Positions 1 through 8,415 of a stretch of 64,000 nucleotides of DNA are shown here, piece by piece; position 1 is the stretch's first letter; each line of letters opens with the position of its first letter. Both the position numbers and the translations under genes were made by a program. The notes under the pieces were generated by a model. The model was not told the DNA's origin. It did not search any database and saw only the letters and a program-made list of their open reading frames with translations. This DNA is from Comamonadaceae bacterium (GTDB taxonomy: Bacteria; Pseudomonadota; Gammaproteobacteria; Burkholderiales; Burkholderiaceae_C): contig CANFOS010000017.1 of NCBI GenBank assembly GCA_947448735.1, positions 1 to 64,000 on the forward strand, written 5' to 3'.

Positions 1-165
1 CTCTTGCAGGCCTAGGGTGCTGATGAGGATGCCTTGGTTGGGGATGGATGCAGCAATGCCCTTGAGCTCAGCCAGCTTGCGGCTGCTGCTGGCCAATTTT
101 TTCAGAATGGCTGGCGTTTCAAAACGCTCAGGCTTCAGAACATCAAGGTCATTGATTGCATACAT
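1..165 (-). CDS. Fic family protein, N-terminal part (runs off the left edge)
   Basis: The first 55 codons of a minus-strand gene are visible; the ATG is at 165-163 and the frame is open to base 1. The peptide contains ETPAILKKLA, LAELKG and IPNQGILI, which match the N-terminal Fic/DOC domain (all-alpha segment before the catalytic core) of Fic-type AMP transferases. The HPFxxGNGR catalytic motif would lie outside the window, so activity cannot be judged. It lies downstream of hsdM-hsdS and a DUF4268 gene on the same strand, and Fic proteins are common passengers of type I restriction loci. It is separated from the DUF4268 gene by about 105 bp with an inverted repeat, so it may have its own promoter. 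Confidence 0.8.
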   Translation of the reverse strand, partial: MYAINDLDVLKPERFETPAILKKLASSSRKLAELKGIAASIPNQGILISTLGLQE

Positions 166-187
166 TTGGATTATTCTAAATGGCTCA

Positions 188-236
188 TGTATAGAAAATC
201 AATTTTTCTATACAAATGCGGCGCAACATGTATAGA
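188..236. promoter_or_regulatory. Inverted repeat plus a third half-site upstream of the Fic gene
   Basis: TGTATAGAAAA (188-198) and its exact complement TTTTCTATACA (204-214) form an 11-bp perfect palindrome with a 5-base spacer. A third half-site, TGTATAGA, lies at 229-236. All three sit 23-71 bp upstream of the Fic start codon, where an operator or promoter is expected. The bound protein is unknown; autoregulation of a toxin-like gene is inference. Confidence 0.45.
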
Positions 237-270
237 GATTCTGGTTTTGGTGCACTGAACCAGTCTGCGC

Positions 271-1218
271 TCAAGCCAAGCCCTGAATCACCGGCCTGAA
301 CACCGCATTCATCTTGACAATGCGCTGCACAAACCAGTCGCGGTAGGCACCCCATTGGGTTTCGTCTTCAATCGGGCTGTCTTGCCTCCAGGTGGCGATG
401 CGGCAGGCGTGGGCGTCGGGCAGTTCTTGCCAGTCCAGATCAAAACCCAAGGCTTGCTCGATGCTGGGGCGTTGGGCCAACAGGGCTTGGTACATCTTTT
501 TGGACTCGGCGTGATCAATGTAGACCTCTACGCCCAAGCGGTCATCGCGGTGGCTGGCGGTGGGGTTCAGGCCAAAGCCTGCGCGGCCAATGGAAATGTT
601 GAGCCAATGCTGGGGCTGCGGCTTTTGCGGTTTGATTTGCGGCGCAACCGTGGCCATCTTGGCCACCAGCTCAGTCCACAGCTTGAGCTGCCGCTGCTTG
701 GCAGGCGTGGCATTGGCAGCCACGCGGGTGAGTTCGCGGCCCGACTTGGTCCAGTCATTGGGCTTGGCCACCACTTCAAACTTGGGCGCCAGCGGTGAAT
801 CGCCAATGCGCCAGAGCTCCACCTCCACCGCAAAAAAGCTCAGCTCTTCGGTGGTGTTCTGGTTCAAAAACTCCAGTGCGGCCACATGCTCGGGTCGGAA
901 AGACTCGGCCACCCAAATCACCTTTTTGGCCCCTGTGCCCGCCGCGTAGGTGAGGATCTGGCCCAGGTGCGTGTGGTTGGTCTTTTCTAACTGGTTTTCG
1001 ATGATGACCTGGTCATCCCCGCTGGTGCACAAGATGTCGAGCTTGAACTCGCCCACCCAGTGCTCGGTGGCCACCAACTCCAGATCGGCCAAACCCAGCG
1101 CATCGGCCAGCGTGTTGAGGTTGTCCTCTTCGGCCAGCCAGGGTGTGAAGTCGTTGGCTTCGTGCTTCCAAGCTTCGCGCAGGGGGACACGTTCAAGTTT
1201 GCTGAGAGGTTTTTTCAT
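271..1218 (-). CDS. DUF4268 protein with PD-(D/E)XK nuclease-like fold
   Basis: The 315-residue protein starts at the ATG at 1218; the open frame extends 25 codons further upstream, but that part has no family-like sequence. Residues about 55-90 hold D61, then E74-N-Q76 in VIIENQLEK, followed by a helix with THLGQ. This is the D...ExQ variant of the PD-(D/E)XK nuclease core. The C-terminal part (from about 195) carries the DUF4268 domain. Such proteins often accompany type I restriction operons; the exact role is not established. It lies 13 bp after the unknown gene at 1232-1687 and is probably co-transcribed with hsdMS. Confidence 0.8.
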   Translation of the reverse strand: MKKPLSKLERVPLREAWKHEANDFTPWLAEEDNLNTLADALGLADLELVATEHWVGEFKLDILCTSGDDQVIIENQLEKTNHTHLGQILTYAAGTGAKKVIWVAESFRPEHVAALEFLNQNTTEELSFFAVEVELWRIGDSPLAPKFEVVAKPNDWTKSGRELTRVAANATPAKQRQLKLWTELVAKMATVAPQIKPQKPQPQHWLNISIGRAGFGLNPTASHRDDRLGVEVYIDHAESKKMYQALLAQRPSIEQALGFDLDWQELPDAHACRIATWRQDSPIEDETQWGAYRDWFVQRIVKMNAVFRPVIQGLA

Positions 1219-1231
1219 GGCGTTAATTGAC

Positions 1232-1687
1232 TCAATCAAGTTTGGCCGTATCCGACAATGCATTGATGAAGGATTGGAAATGCCTAACTTCAATCCGACC
1301 TTGCATCACCCGTTTTCCTTGTAGATCATCGGATTTGAATTCAAGAAAATTTCGAGATGGTTTCACGAAATGTGCAAGTGCGGCCGCATTTCTCAAGTGG
1401 GACAAAATACTTTTTACTTGCGATTTTTTGGGGTCTGTAAAAACTATCCAGTTGCTATGCCTTGGCATCGGTAACTGCATCCGAATTTCAAAATTCTTGG
1501 CCCCTGCTACGGGTTCCATATGCAACTTGATTCGACCTTTAAACTCTTTAAAACATCTAGCGTCAATATGAAATTTTTCGTTCCCGTCTTTCCATCGTTT
1601 TTCCCATCGCCAGATCAAACTGTCATAAATCTTCGACATCAAGTCTTTGCTCAGCAAGCAATTCTGATGATTTGATATTGCACTCAT
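1232..1687 (-). CDS. Hypothetical protein in the hsd operon (151 aa)
   Basis: I do not recognise this family. The chosen ATG at 1687 has GGAA about 9 bases upstream and lies 4 bp after the hsdS stop; an earlier ATG at 1705 would overlap hsdS. The protein is soluble, basic and aromatic-rich, with no signal peptide or membrane segment. The first third (IWRWEKRWKDG) and the middle (NWIVFTDPKKSQ) are strongly charged. Its place between hsdS and the DUF4268 gene suggests an accessory or anti-restriction-like role, but this is positional inference only. Confidence 0.6.
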   Translation of the reverse strand: MSAISNHQNCLLSKDLMSKIYDSLIWRWEKRWKDGNEKFHIDARCFKEFKGRIKLHMEPVAGAKNFEIRMQLPMPRHSNWIVFTDPKKSQVKSILSHLRNAAALAHFVKPSRNFLEFKSDDLQGKRVMQGRIEVRHFQSFINALSDTAKLD

Positions 1688-1691
1688 TCTG

Positions 1692-2933
1692 TTATTCCAA
1701 ACCACAAAAAAGCTGTCCGGAGATCAGGCGGGGGAGCAAAGTGTCGCGCGTAGATGCCAGCGACTGAGCCTGTTCATGATTCGACATGATTGACTTAATC
1801 AACACCACCATGACTTCATTAAAAGCGCTTAAAACTTTATCGCTTGGAATGACGGAGTTAACTTTCAAAAGATCAGCACCCGACACGTTTGCTTGCGCAC
1901 TTCCGTGAGATTGACCTTCTGCAAACGCCTTGAAGTCTTCATGACGGGTCAAACAAAAAACAAACCCAAGATTTTTTACGCCCCCTGATGTTGCGATGCG
2001 GCCTACGCGTTGATTCAAATACGCCGCTGGTGAAACTTCTGTCACTAGCCCTGTCTCACCAACATAGCCAGTCATTCCAACCAACAAGTCACCACGCATG
2101 AGTTTGAAGCGATCGAGTCCTATGACAGATTCAGCACCAACAAACGAACAGCCATCAAAACTTATGAGGCTTGGTTTCACATTGCCAATCTTGATGACCG
2201 GATGACCTGCTTCAGACCAATCTTTGCTTTTGAATGCATAACCATTTTGGAAAGTAGCCAGATCAGCCAACGTCCCAATGCGCCACCCTTTAGGCACAGC
2301 CCCCAACTCCGACTCTTCAAAGCTATCGGGGAACAGGGCGGCGGTGGCTTCGTCCATGCCTTCGGGGGCGCGGCCTTGCATGTTGGCGTTAACGGGGTCG
2401 AAGTCCACGAACCAGGACTTGAACAGGGCTTGGGCGATGGATTCGAGGGTGGTGTTGGTTTCACGCAGGAGGGTGATGCGGTCGTCGAGACTGCCGAGAA
2501 CGCTAACGATTTCATCCTGCACATCACGGGGTGGGCATGGAACCTCTATGAGATTCATGTTGCCCTGGGTCAGCTTTGGCATCACCGCACCCGTCAGATA
2601 CGAGGTGATATCTGATGCAAGTAGTGCGTATTCCAAATAACGAGTACTTGCTCGTTCATTTCCCACAACGATGTGCGCGTGGTTGTTGACCCAAAACTTA
2701 CCGCATGCGCGAAACGCAATTGGAGTCTGCCGCGTACGCAAGTTTTCACCATCTTCTGCAATGAGCAAATGCTCTCCATCGAAGATGTAACCATCAACGT
2801 AATCAACTATTCCAGAAGCGCCGTAATAGGGATACGGACCAGGCTTTCTGTCAGGCCCCTTAACTGGTTTTCGCTTCGTATCAAGATTGACAGTGAGGTC
2901 GCCGAGTTTTGCTATTGGCCACTCAGAAGTCAT
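1692..2933 (-). CDS. hsdS: Type I restriction enzyme specificity subunit HsdS
   Basis: This 413-residue protein recognises the bipartite DNA target for the HsdM methylase. It shows the usual two target-recognition domains: TRD1 (about 1-150, YGASGIVDYVDG and LTQGNMNLIEVP) and TRD2 (about 215-375, FQNGYAFKSKDW and HPVIKIGNV), separated by a conserved helical spacer with ALFKSWFVDFDP (about 170-182). A final helical region ends with LLPRLISGQL. Both halves are present, so it looks intact. It overlaps the end of hsdM by 11 bp, which fits translational coupling. Confidence 0.93.
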   Translation of the reverse strand: MTSEWPIAKLGDLTVNLDTKRKPVKGPDRKPGPYPYYGASGIVDYVDGYIFDGEHLLIAEDGENLRTRQTPIAFRACGKFWVNNHAHIVVGNERASTRYLEYALLASDITSYLTGAVMPKLTQGNMNLIEVPCPPRDVQDEIVSVLGSLDDRITLLRETNTTLESIAQALFKSWFVDFDPVNANMQGRAPEGMDEATAALFPDSFEESELGAVPKGWRIGTLADLATFQNGYAFKSKDWSEAGHPVIKIGNVKPSLISFDGCSFVGAESVIGLDRFKLMRGDLLVGMTGYVGETGLVTEVSPAAYLNQRVGRIATSGGVKNLGFVFCLTRHEDFKAFAEGQSHGSAQANVSGADLLKVNSVIPSDKVLSAFNEVMVVLIKSIMSNHEQAQSLASTRDTLLPRLISGQLFCGLE

Positions 2934-4467
2934 ACCCCAGCCCTCCCAGCTTCAGGCGGATCAGCGCATCCAGCTCTGCACCTTTGGCCATTTGCTCTCC
3001 CAGTTTGGCGGTGAGCGTTTGCATCTTGTCGGCAAAGGCTTCGTCATCGTCTTCCACTTCTTCAGCGCCCACATAGCGGCCGGGGGTGAGCACATGGCCG
3101 TGTTGGGCAATCTCAGCCAGGGGCACGCTGCGGCAAAAGCCTGCAATGTCTTGATAGTCGTCAGTCCCTGATCGCCACGCGGCCACGGTCTGGCTGATGC
3201 GTTCGATCACTTCGTCGGTCAGCTCGCTTTGCACACGGCTGATCATGGTGGCTTGTTTGCGGGCATCGATGAACAGCACTTCGCCCTTGCGCTTTTTTTG
3301 TTTGGCCAAGAACCACAAGCACGCGGGGATTTGCGTGTTGAAGAACAGTTGGCCCGGCAGAGCCACCATGACTTCCACCACGTCGGCATCGACCATCGCG
3401 GCGCGGATTTGGCCTTCGCTGTTTTGGCTGGAACTCATGCTGCCGTTGGCCAACACAATGCCAGCCCTGCCCGTGGGCTTGAGGTGGTGCAGGATGTGTT
3501 GCAGCCAGGCGTAGTTGGCGTTGCCTTGCGGGGGTGTGCCGTATTCCCAGCGCGCGTCGCCGTCCAGGCTCGCGTGCCACCAGTCGCTGATGTTGAAAGG
3601 CGGGTTGGCTAAGCAATAGTCGGCCCGCAGGTCGGGGTGTTGGTTGCGGGTGAAGGTGTCGGCGGGTTCTTTGCCCAGGTTGTAGTCCATGCCTCGAATC
3701 ACCAGGTTCATGGCCGCCAAGCGCCAGGTGGTGGGGTTGGCCTCTTGCCCGTAGATGGACACATCGCCCAGCTTGCCGCCGTGGTCTTCGATGAACTTTT
3801 CAGACTGCACAAACATGCCGCTCGACCCGCAGCACGGGTCATAAATCTGGCCCTTGCTCGGCGAGAGCACGGCCACCAGTGTTTTGACAATGCTGGCGGG
3901 CGTGTAGAACTGCCCGCCGCGCTTGCCTTCGGCGCTGGCAAACATGCCCAAGAAATATTCGTAAACCTGGCCCAAGATGTCTCGGGCCTTCGATGGGTCA
4001 TCACCAAAGCCGATGGTGGAAATGAGGTTGACCAACTCCCCCAGCTTGCCGTCAGGCAATTGCGCGCGGGCAAAGCGTTTGTCGAGGATGCCTTTGAGCT
4101 TGGGGTTATCAAACTCAATCACGGTCAGCGCGTCGTCAACGCGCTTGCCAATGTCGGGCTGGGGCGCGGCGGCGCGCAGGGCTTCCCAGCGCGCACCTTC
4201 GGGCACCCAGAAGACGTTTTCGCTGGTGTAGTAGTCGCGGTCTTCGAGTTCGGCAGCGATTTCTTGCGCCGTGGCTTGGCCAAAGTACAACTCGTCTTGG
4301 GGGTTTTGCAGTCGCTGGGTCAGCTCGGTTTGACGCGCTACAAAAGCGTCAGAGATGTATTTGACGAAGATGAGGCCGAGCACCAAATGCTTGTATTCGG
4401 CGGCGTCCATGTTGGCGCGGAGTTTGTCGGCGGAGGCCCAGAGTGTTTTTTTGATGTCGTCGAGCAT
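2923..4467 (-). CDS. hsdM: Type I restriction-modification N6-adenine methylase HsdM
   Basis: The 514-residue methylase transfers a methyl group from S-adenosylmethionine to adenine in the site chosen by HsdS. An N-terminal HsdM helical domain (1-150) is followed by GQFYTP (185-190), the SAM-binding DPCCGSSG (210-217) and the catalytic NPPF (288-291). Length is normal for the family. It is the first gene of the hsd operon and begins only 35 bp after the stop of the lipoprotein gene on the same strand. Transcription may therefore enter from the metH unit or from a promoter in that short gap. The hsdR partner is not in the window. Confidence 0.95.
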   Translation of the reverse strand: MLDDIKKTLWASADKLRANMDAAEYKHLVLGLIFVKYISDAFVARQTELTQRLQNPQDELYFGQATAQEIAAELEDRDYYTSENVFWVPEGARWEALRAAAPQPDIGKRVDDALTVIEFDNPKLKGILDKRFARAQLPDGKLGELVNLISTIGFGDDPSKARDILGQVYEYFLGMFASAEGKRGGQFYTPASIVKTLVAVLSPSKGQIYDPCCGSSGMFVQSEKFIEDHGGKLGDVSIYGQEANPTTWRLAAMNLVIRGMDYNLGKEPADTFTRNQHPDLRADYCLANPPFNISDWWHASLDGDARWEYGTPPQGNANYAWLQHILHHLKPTGRAGIVLANGSMSSSQNSEGQIRAAMVDADVVEVMVALPGQLFFNTQIPACLWFLAKQKKRKGEVLFIDARKQATMISRVQSELTDEVIERISQTVAAWRSGTDDYQDIAGFCRSVPLAEIAQHGHVLTPGRYVGAEEVEDDDEAFADKMQTLTAKLGEQMAKGAELDALIRLKLGGLGYDF

Positions 4468-4502
4468 GGGGCTGTAGTCTTTTCTAATTAATCCGGAGCG
4501 TA

Positions 4503-4793
4503 TCAGGGATCGCGCAGCGCCAGCAGCATCTGCTCGACTGCGTAGCCGCAGTCGCGGGGGCCGCGCAGGCAGTGTTGGGCGATGGGCTCAACCGCCACAG
4601 TTTGCGCCGGCATGCCGGGACGCTCGACGCGCAGCTGGCCGGGCTCTAGCACGCTGACGCGGTAGTCAGAGTACTGGCCGGTGATCTTGCCGGCGAGAAG
4701 ACTGTCCCACGACGGGGGCTGCTGACCGCAACCGGCCAGCGCCAGGCCCGCTATCAGGGCGGCCAGCGGAAAGGCGGGCCGCCAGTGGTTCAA
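4503..4793 (-). CDS. Small outer-membrane-type lipoprotein (96 aa)
   Basis: A typical lipoprotein signal is visible: basic start, hydrophobic stretch [10 protein letters not shown] and lipobox LAGC with the lipidated Cys at 22. The mature part is about 75 residues with two further cysteines (CLRGPRDC) that could form a disulfide. The start codon overlaps the metH stop by 4 bp (ATGA), so it is translationally coupled to metH. I do not recognise a functional family. The second position after Cys is Q, not D, so retention at the inner membrane is not predicted. Confidence 0.75.
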   Translation of the reverse strand: MNHWRPAFPLAALIAGLALAGCGQQPPSWDSLLAGKITGQYSDYRVSVLEPGQLRVERPGMPAQTVAVEPIAQHCLRGPRDCGYAVEQMLLALRDP

Positions 4794-5839
4794 GCCGCTT
4801 CTTTGTAAAAGTATCCGCTGTTCAATCCGCGCCGGGCTACGGGCGCAACAGCCTGCGCAATCGCCGCAATATGGTCCGGCGTGGTGCCGCAGCAGCCGCC
4901 CACAATATTGACCAGGCCTTCGGCTGCAAACTCATGCAGCAGCCTTGACGTTACATCCGGCGTCTCGTCAAAGCCGGTATCGCTCATCGGGTTGGGCAAG
5001 CCGGCGTTGGGGTAGCAGCTGATGAAGGTGTCGCCCGCGACCCGCGCGAGCTCTTGTATGTAAGGGCGCATCAGCGCCGCACCGAGCGCGCAGTTCAGGC
5101 CGACCGCCAGCGGCCGGGCGTGGCGCACGCTGTGCCAGAAGGCGGTGACGGTCTGGCCGCTCAAGATGCGGCCCGATGCATCCGTGACCGTGCCGCTGAT
5201 GATGAGGGGCAAGCGCTCGCCCGAGTCGTCAAAGTACTCGTCAATCGCAAACAACGCCGCCTTGGCGTTGAGCGTGTCAAAAATGGTTTCCACCAGCAGC
5301 ACATCGCTGCCGCCCTTGACCAGCGCTTCGGTTTGCTCGTAATAGGCCTTGCGCAGCTCCTCAAAACTGGTGTTGCGCGCGCCCGGGTCATTCACGTCGG
5401 GGCTGATGCTGGCGGTTTTGGGGGTGGGGCCGAGTGCGCCCACCACAAAGCGTGGCTTGTCAGGTGTTGAGAACTTGTCACAAGCCGCGCGCGCAATGCG
5501 GGCTGATTCGTAGTTCATCTCTACCGCCAGCTCGGCCATGTCGTAGTCGGCCTGAGCCACGGTGGTAGCGCCAAAGGTGTTGGTTTCAACCATGTCCGCC
5601 CCGGCCGCCAGATAGCCTTCATGAATGTCGGCGATCACATCAGGCCGCGTCAGGCTGAGCAACTCGTTGTTGCCTTTGATGTCTTTGTGAAAGTTTTTAA
5701 ACCGCTCACCCCGGTACTGCGCCTCGCTGAGCTTGAACCGCTGAATCATCGTGCCCATCGCGCCATCCAAAATGGCGATGCGTTGCTCAAGAATGGCAGG
5801 CAGCTGCTGGCCACGGGTGTAGGTGATGGGTTTCATCAC
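4790..5839 (-). CDS. metH: Homocysteine S-methyltransferase module of split methionine synthase
   Basis: The 349-residue protein covers only the homocysteine-binding barrel of cobalamin-dependent methionine synthase. DGAMGTMIQ (25-33) opens the barrel, and the zinc/homocysteine ligands are C250 (GLNCALG) and C316-C317 ([10 protein letters not shown]). The folate, cobalamin and reactivation modules are absent; full MetH is about 1,220 residues. Split MetH, with the second part encoded just downstream, is common in this bacterial group. Here the downstream genes are a lipoprotein and then the hsd operon, so the second part must be elsewhere. It is divergent from the rhodanese gene. Two ATG codons are adjacent at the start. 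Confidence 0.88.
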   Translation of the reverse strand: MMKPITYTRGQQLPAILEQRIAILDGAMGTMIQRFKLSEAQYRGERFKNFHKDIKGNNELLSLTRPDVIADIHEGYLAAGADMVETNTFGATTVAQADYDMAELAVEMNYESARIARAACDKFSTPDKPRFVVGALGPTPKTASISPDVNDPGARNTSFEELRKAYYEQTEALVKGGSDVLLVETIFDTLNAKAALFAIDEYFDDSGERLPLIISGTVTDASGRILSGQTVTAFWHSVRHARPLAVGLNCALGAALMRPYIQELARVAGDTFISCYPNAGLPNPMSDTGFDETPDVTSRLLHEFAAEGLVNIVGGCCGTTPDHIAAIAQAVAPVARRGLNSGYFYKEAA

Positions 5840-5918
5840 CTCATTTTAAACGGGGGGTCCGCAAACGCCTGTTGACCTCATACTTTCCATGACAATACGG
5901 GCTCTAGTTCACAAAGCC

Positions 5919-6311
5919 ATGAAAAATCTACAACCCAAAGAAGCCTACGCTTGGCTGCAAGCACACCCCGACGCGCTGTTTGTTGATGTGCGCATGGAAA
6001 TTGAGTCTCTGTACGTGGGCCGACCACCCGGCGTTGTGAATGTGCCTTGGTACGAATATCCTGACCTGCAGCCTGATGCAGACAAGTTTGCTCAAACGGT
6101 GGCCAGGGAAGCGACGGGCAAAGACCAGCCGCTGCTCCTGCTATGCCGGTCTGGCCAACGCACGCTGGCGGCAGGCAAAGCGCTGGAGGCGGCGGGCTTT
6201 ACCAACGTACAGCATGTCGTGCATGGTTTTGAAGGTGAGCTGGACGAGCATTTCAAGCGATCGAGGTTGTCGGGATGGCGGTTTGAGGGGCTTCCATGGG
6301 AGCAAATGTAG
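5919..6311 (+). CDS. Rhodanese-like sulfurtransferase
   Basis: A single-domain rhodanese of 130 residues from the ATG at 5919 (an in-frame ATG at 5889 would add ten residues; neither has a clear ribosome site). FVDVR (21-25) and the active-site loop CRSGQRT, with the persulfide-forming C76, identify the fold. The conserved WYEYP segment (44-48) lies before the catalytic half. It probably moves sulfane sulfur in the cytoplasm, but the acceptor is unknown. It is transcribed away from metH and stands alone before recQ. Confidence 0.85.
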   Translation: MKNLQPKEAYAWLQAHPDALFVDVRMEIESLYVGRPPGVVNVPWYEYPDLQPDADKFAQTVAREATGKDQPLLLLCRSGQRTLAAGKALEAAGFTNVQHVVHGFEGELDEHFKRSRLSGWRFEGLPWEQM

Positions 6312-6339
6312 GCTTGTAGATGGTTTTACCTGTCAAATC

Positions 6340-6402
6340 TGCCTCCAAGCCAATGATTGCTTGCGCTACGAGCTCCGTTTTTAATAGCAAATAAATTGAT
6401 CT
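6340..6402. repeat. Possible family-specific intergenic repeat remnant
   Basis: The short gap between the rhodanese gene and recQ contains an AT-rich segment with GCTTGCGCTACGAGCTC and TTTTTAATAGCAAATAAA. I associate similar strings (GCTTGCGC with AATAGC blocks) with abundant small intergenic repeats of Comamonadaceae. The assignment is from memory and cannot be proven from one window; a related element may be the inverted repeat at 8416-8493. Confidence 0.3.
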
Positions 6403-6405
6403 GAA

Positions 6406-8388
6406 TTGACTGAAACCGCTCATCAAGCCACCCATCAACCCTCACCGCTGGACATTCTGGGCGAGGTCTTTGGCTATGCTGACTTTCGCGGGCCGCAGGC
6501 GGCCATCGTTGACCATGTGGTCGGTGGCGGCGACGCGCTGGTGCTGATGCCCACAGGCGGCGGCAAGTCATTGTGCTACCAGATACCGGCCATCACGCGG
6601 CAAAACGCGGGGCACGGCGTCACGATTGTTATTTCGCCCTTGATTGCGCTGATGCACGACCAGGTTGGCGCGCTGCGCGAGGCGGGCGTGTCGGCTGCGT
6701 TTTTAAATTCGACGCAGAGCTTTGATGAAGCCAGCGCCATTGAAAAGCAGTTGAAAAGCGCGGAGTTAACCCTGCTGTATGCAGCGCCCGAACGCATCAA
6801 CACGCCGCGCATGAAAGACCTGTTGCGCGGCCTGAACCAGCGCGGCAAATTGAGCCTGTTTGCGATTGACGAGGCGCACTGCGTCAGCCAGTGGGGCCAC
6901 GACTTCAGGCCCGAATATCGAAGCTTGAGCCTGCTCCATGAGATGTTTCCTGACGTGCCGCGCATGGCGCTGACGGCGACCGCCGATGCACTGACCCGGC
7001 AAGACATGGTCGAGCGCCTGCAGCTTGAAAACGCTGCGCAATTTGTGTCCAGCTTTGACCGCCCGAACATCCGCTACAGCATTGTTGAAAAAACCGACGC
7101 CACGCGGCAACTGCTGCGTTTTATTCAAACTGAACACGCAGGCGAAGCAGGCATCGTTTACTGCCAGTCACGCAAGCGGGTTGAAGAAATTGCCGACACG
7201 CTGGCCGGTGCAGGCATCAATGCCATGGCCTATCACGCGGGGCTTGACTCGGCGCTGCGGCAACAGCGCCAAGACAGGTTTTTGCGCGATGACGGCATGG
7301 TGATGGTGGCCACCATTGCCTTTGGCATGGGGATTGACAAGCCCGATGTGCGCTTTGTGGCCCATCTGGACATGCCCAAAAACATTGAAGGCTACTACCA
7401 GGAAACCGGCAGGGCGGGGCGCGACGGGCTGCCTGCCAATGCCTGGATGACCTATGGCCTGAACGATGTGGTCAACCAGCGCCGCATGATTGACACCAGC
7501 GAGGCCGCCAGCGAAGAGTTCAAGGCCGTGATGCGTGGCAAGCTCGATGCGTTGCTCAATCTGGCCGAAGGCACGGCGTGCAGACGGGTGAGCTTGCTTG
7601 CCTATTTCGACGAAAAATATGTTGAGGCTAAAGATAAGCCTTTTTCCGACGGGCCGCCCCCAGGAAAAAACGCCCCCTCGGGGGGCAGCGAATTACACGA
7701 AGTGACGAGCGTGGGGGCGCGTTGCAATAACTGCGACAACTGTTTGCAGCCGCCAGCCGTATGGGACGCGACCGACGCAGCCCGCAAGATACTGAGCTGT
7801 ATTTACCGCGTTCAGCAGGCCAGTGGCATCAGTTTTGGGGCCGGGCACCTGATGGATATTTTGCGCGGCAAGGCGACTGAAAAAGTGCTGCAACACAGCC
7901 ACGACAAGTTGTCTACTTTCGGCATTGGCAGCGAGCTCGCTGAAGCGCAATGGCGCGCGGTATTGCGCCAGCTGATTGCCAAAAACATGGTTTACGTGGA
8001 TGCCGAAGCATATGGCACGCTGCAGTTGCTGCCCGATGCGCGCCAAGTCCTCAAGGGCCAGACCAGCGTGATGCTGCGTGAACAAACCGGCTCTGAAAAA
8101 TCAAGCCGGGCTAAAAAAGTCACCAAAACATCTGCCAAAGGCATTGCCGAGGCCGCACTCAACGCCGGCGCATTGGAGCGATTGGCCAGGCTCAAAGCCT
8201 GGCGCGCTGAAGTGGCCCGAGAGCACAACCTGCCTGCATTTGTGATTTTTCACGACGCCACGCTGCGCGCCATCGCCGAGCGCGACCCGCAGTCCGTGCG
8301 CGATCTGCAAGGCATTGCCGGCATGGGCGTTAAAAAGCTCGAGGCCTATGGTGCTGAAGTGATGCGTGTTTGTGCAGCCCTTGATTAA
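6406..8388 (+). CDS. recQ: ATP-dependent DNA helicase RecQ with a repeat-encoded insertion
   Basis: The 660-residue 3'-5' helicase acts in recombination and repair. Walker A is TGGGKS in the first helicase domain, DEAH is in FAIDEAHCVSQWGHDF, and motif VI is in YYQETGRAGRDG. The zinc-binding RQC region has ligands C392, C440, C443 and C446 (CNNCDNC), and an HRDC domain closes the protein (about 590-655). Spacing between the first and second zinc cysteines is 48 residues, against 17 in E. coli RecQ (C380, C397). The excess is encoded by a GC-rich palindromic repeat (7651-7719). The start is a TTG; no nearby ATG fits. The insertion lies in a surface linker, so activity is plausible but untested. 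Confidence 0.95.
   Translation: MTETAHQATHQPSPLDILGEVFGYADFRGPQAAIVDHVVGGGDALVLMPTGGGKSLCYQIPAITRQNAGHGVTIVISPLIALMHDQVGALREAGVSAAFLNSTQSFDEASAIEKQLKSAELTLLYAAPERINTPRMKDLLRGLNQRGKLSLFAIDEAHCVSQWGHDFRPEYRSLSLLHEMFPDVPRMALTATADALTRQDMVERLQLENAAQFVSSFDRPNIRYSIVEKTDATRQLLRFIQTEHAGEAGIVYCQSRKRVEEIADTLAGAGINAMAYHAGLDSALRQQRQDRFLRDDGMVMVATIAFGMGIDKPDVRFVAHLDMPKNIEGYYQETGRAGRDGLPANAWMTYGLNDVVNQRRMIDTSEAASEEFKAVMRGKLDALLNLAEGTACRRVSLLAYFDEKYVEAKDKPFSDGPPPGKNAPSGGSELHEVTSVGARCNNCDNCLQPPAVWDATDAARKILSCIYRVQQASGISFGAGHLMDILRGKATEKVLQHSHDKLSTFGIGSELAEAQWRAVLRQLIAKNMVYVDAEAYGTLQLLPDARQVLKGQTSVMLREQTGSEKSSRAKKVTKTSAKGIAEAALNAGALERLARLKAWRAEVAREHNLPAFVIFHDATLRAIAERDPQSVRDLQGIAGMGVKKLEAYGAEVMRVCAALD
7651..7719 (+). 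repeat. GC-rich palindromic repeat inserted in frame inside recQ
   Basis: The segment begins GGGCCGCCCCC, passes through CGCCCCCTCGGGGGG and ends with GAAGTGACGAGCGTGGGGGC. Read on the other strand it aligns with the element inside rsmB at 8846-8928: shared GCCCCCACGCT start, CACT, CGCTGCCCC, then a GGGG block, TTTCC, and GGGGCGGC end. In recQ it is read through as about 23 extra residues rich in G, P and S (GPPPGKNAPSGGS), and flanking bases make up the rest of a roughly 31-residue excess. This is direct evidence of a mobile or spreading repeat in two adjacent core genes. Confidence 0.8.
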
Positions 8389-8415
8389 GCTGGCACACTC
8401 GTACAGATAACCAAT

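Noticed and set aside
1..4467. Restriction system that has lost hsdR
   Set aside because: The operon continues past the left edge, so absence of hsdR here is a window effect and not evidence of loss.
3637..4491. Long plus-strand open frame of 284 codons inside hsdM
   Set aside because: It lies fully antisense to hsdM, shows low-complexity G/V/A-rich sequence and no family motif.
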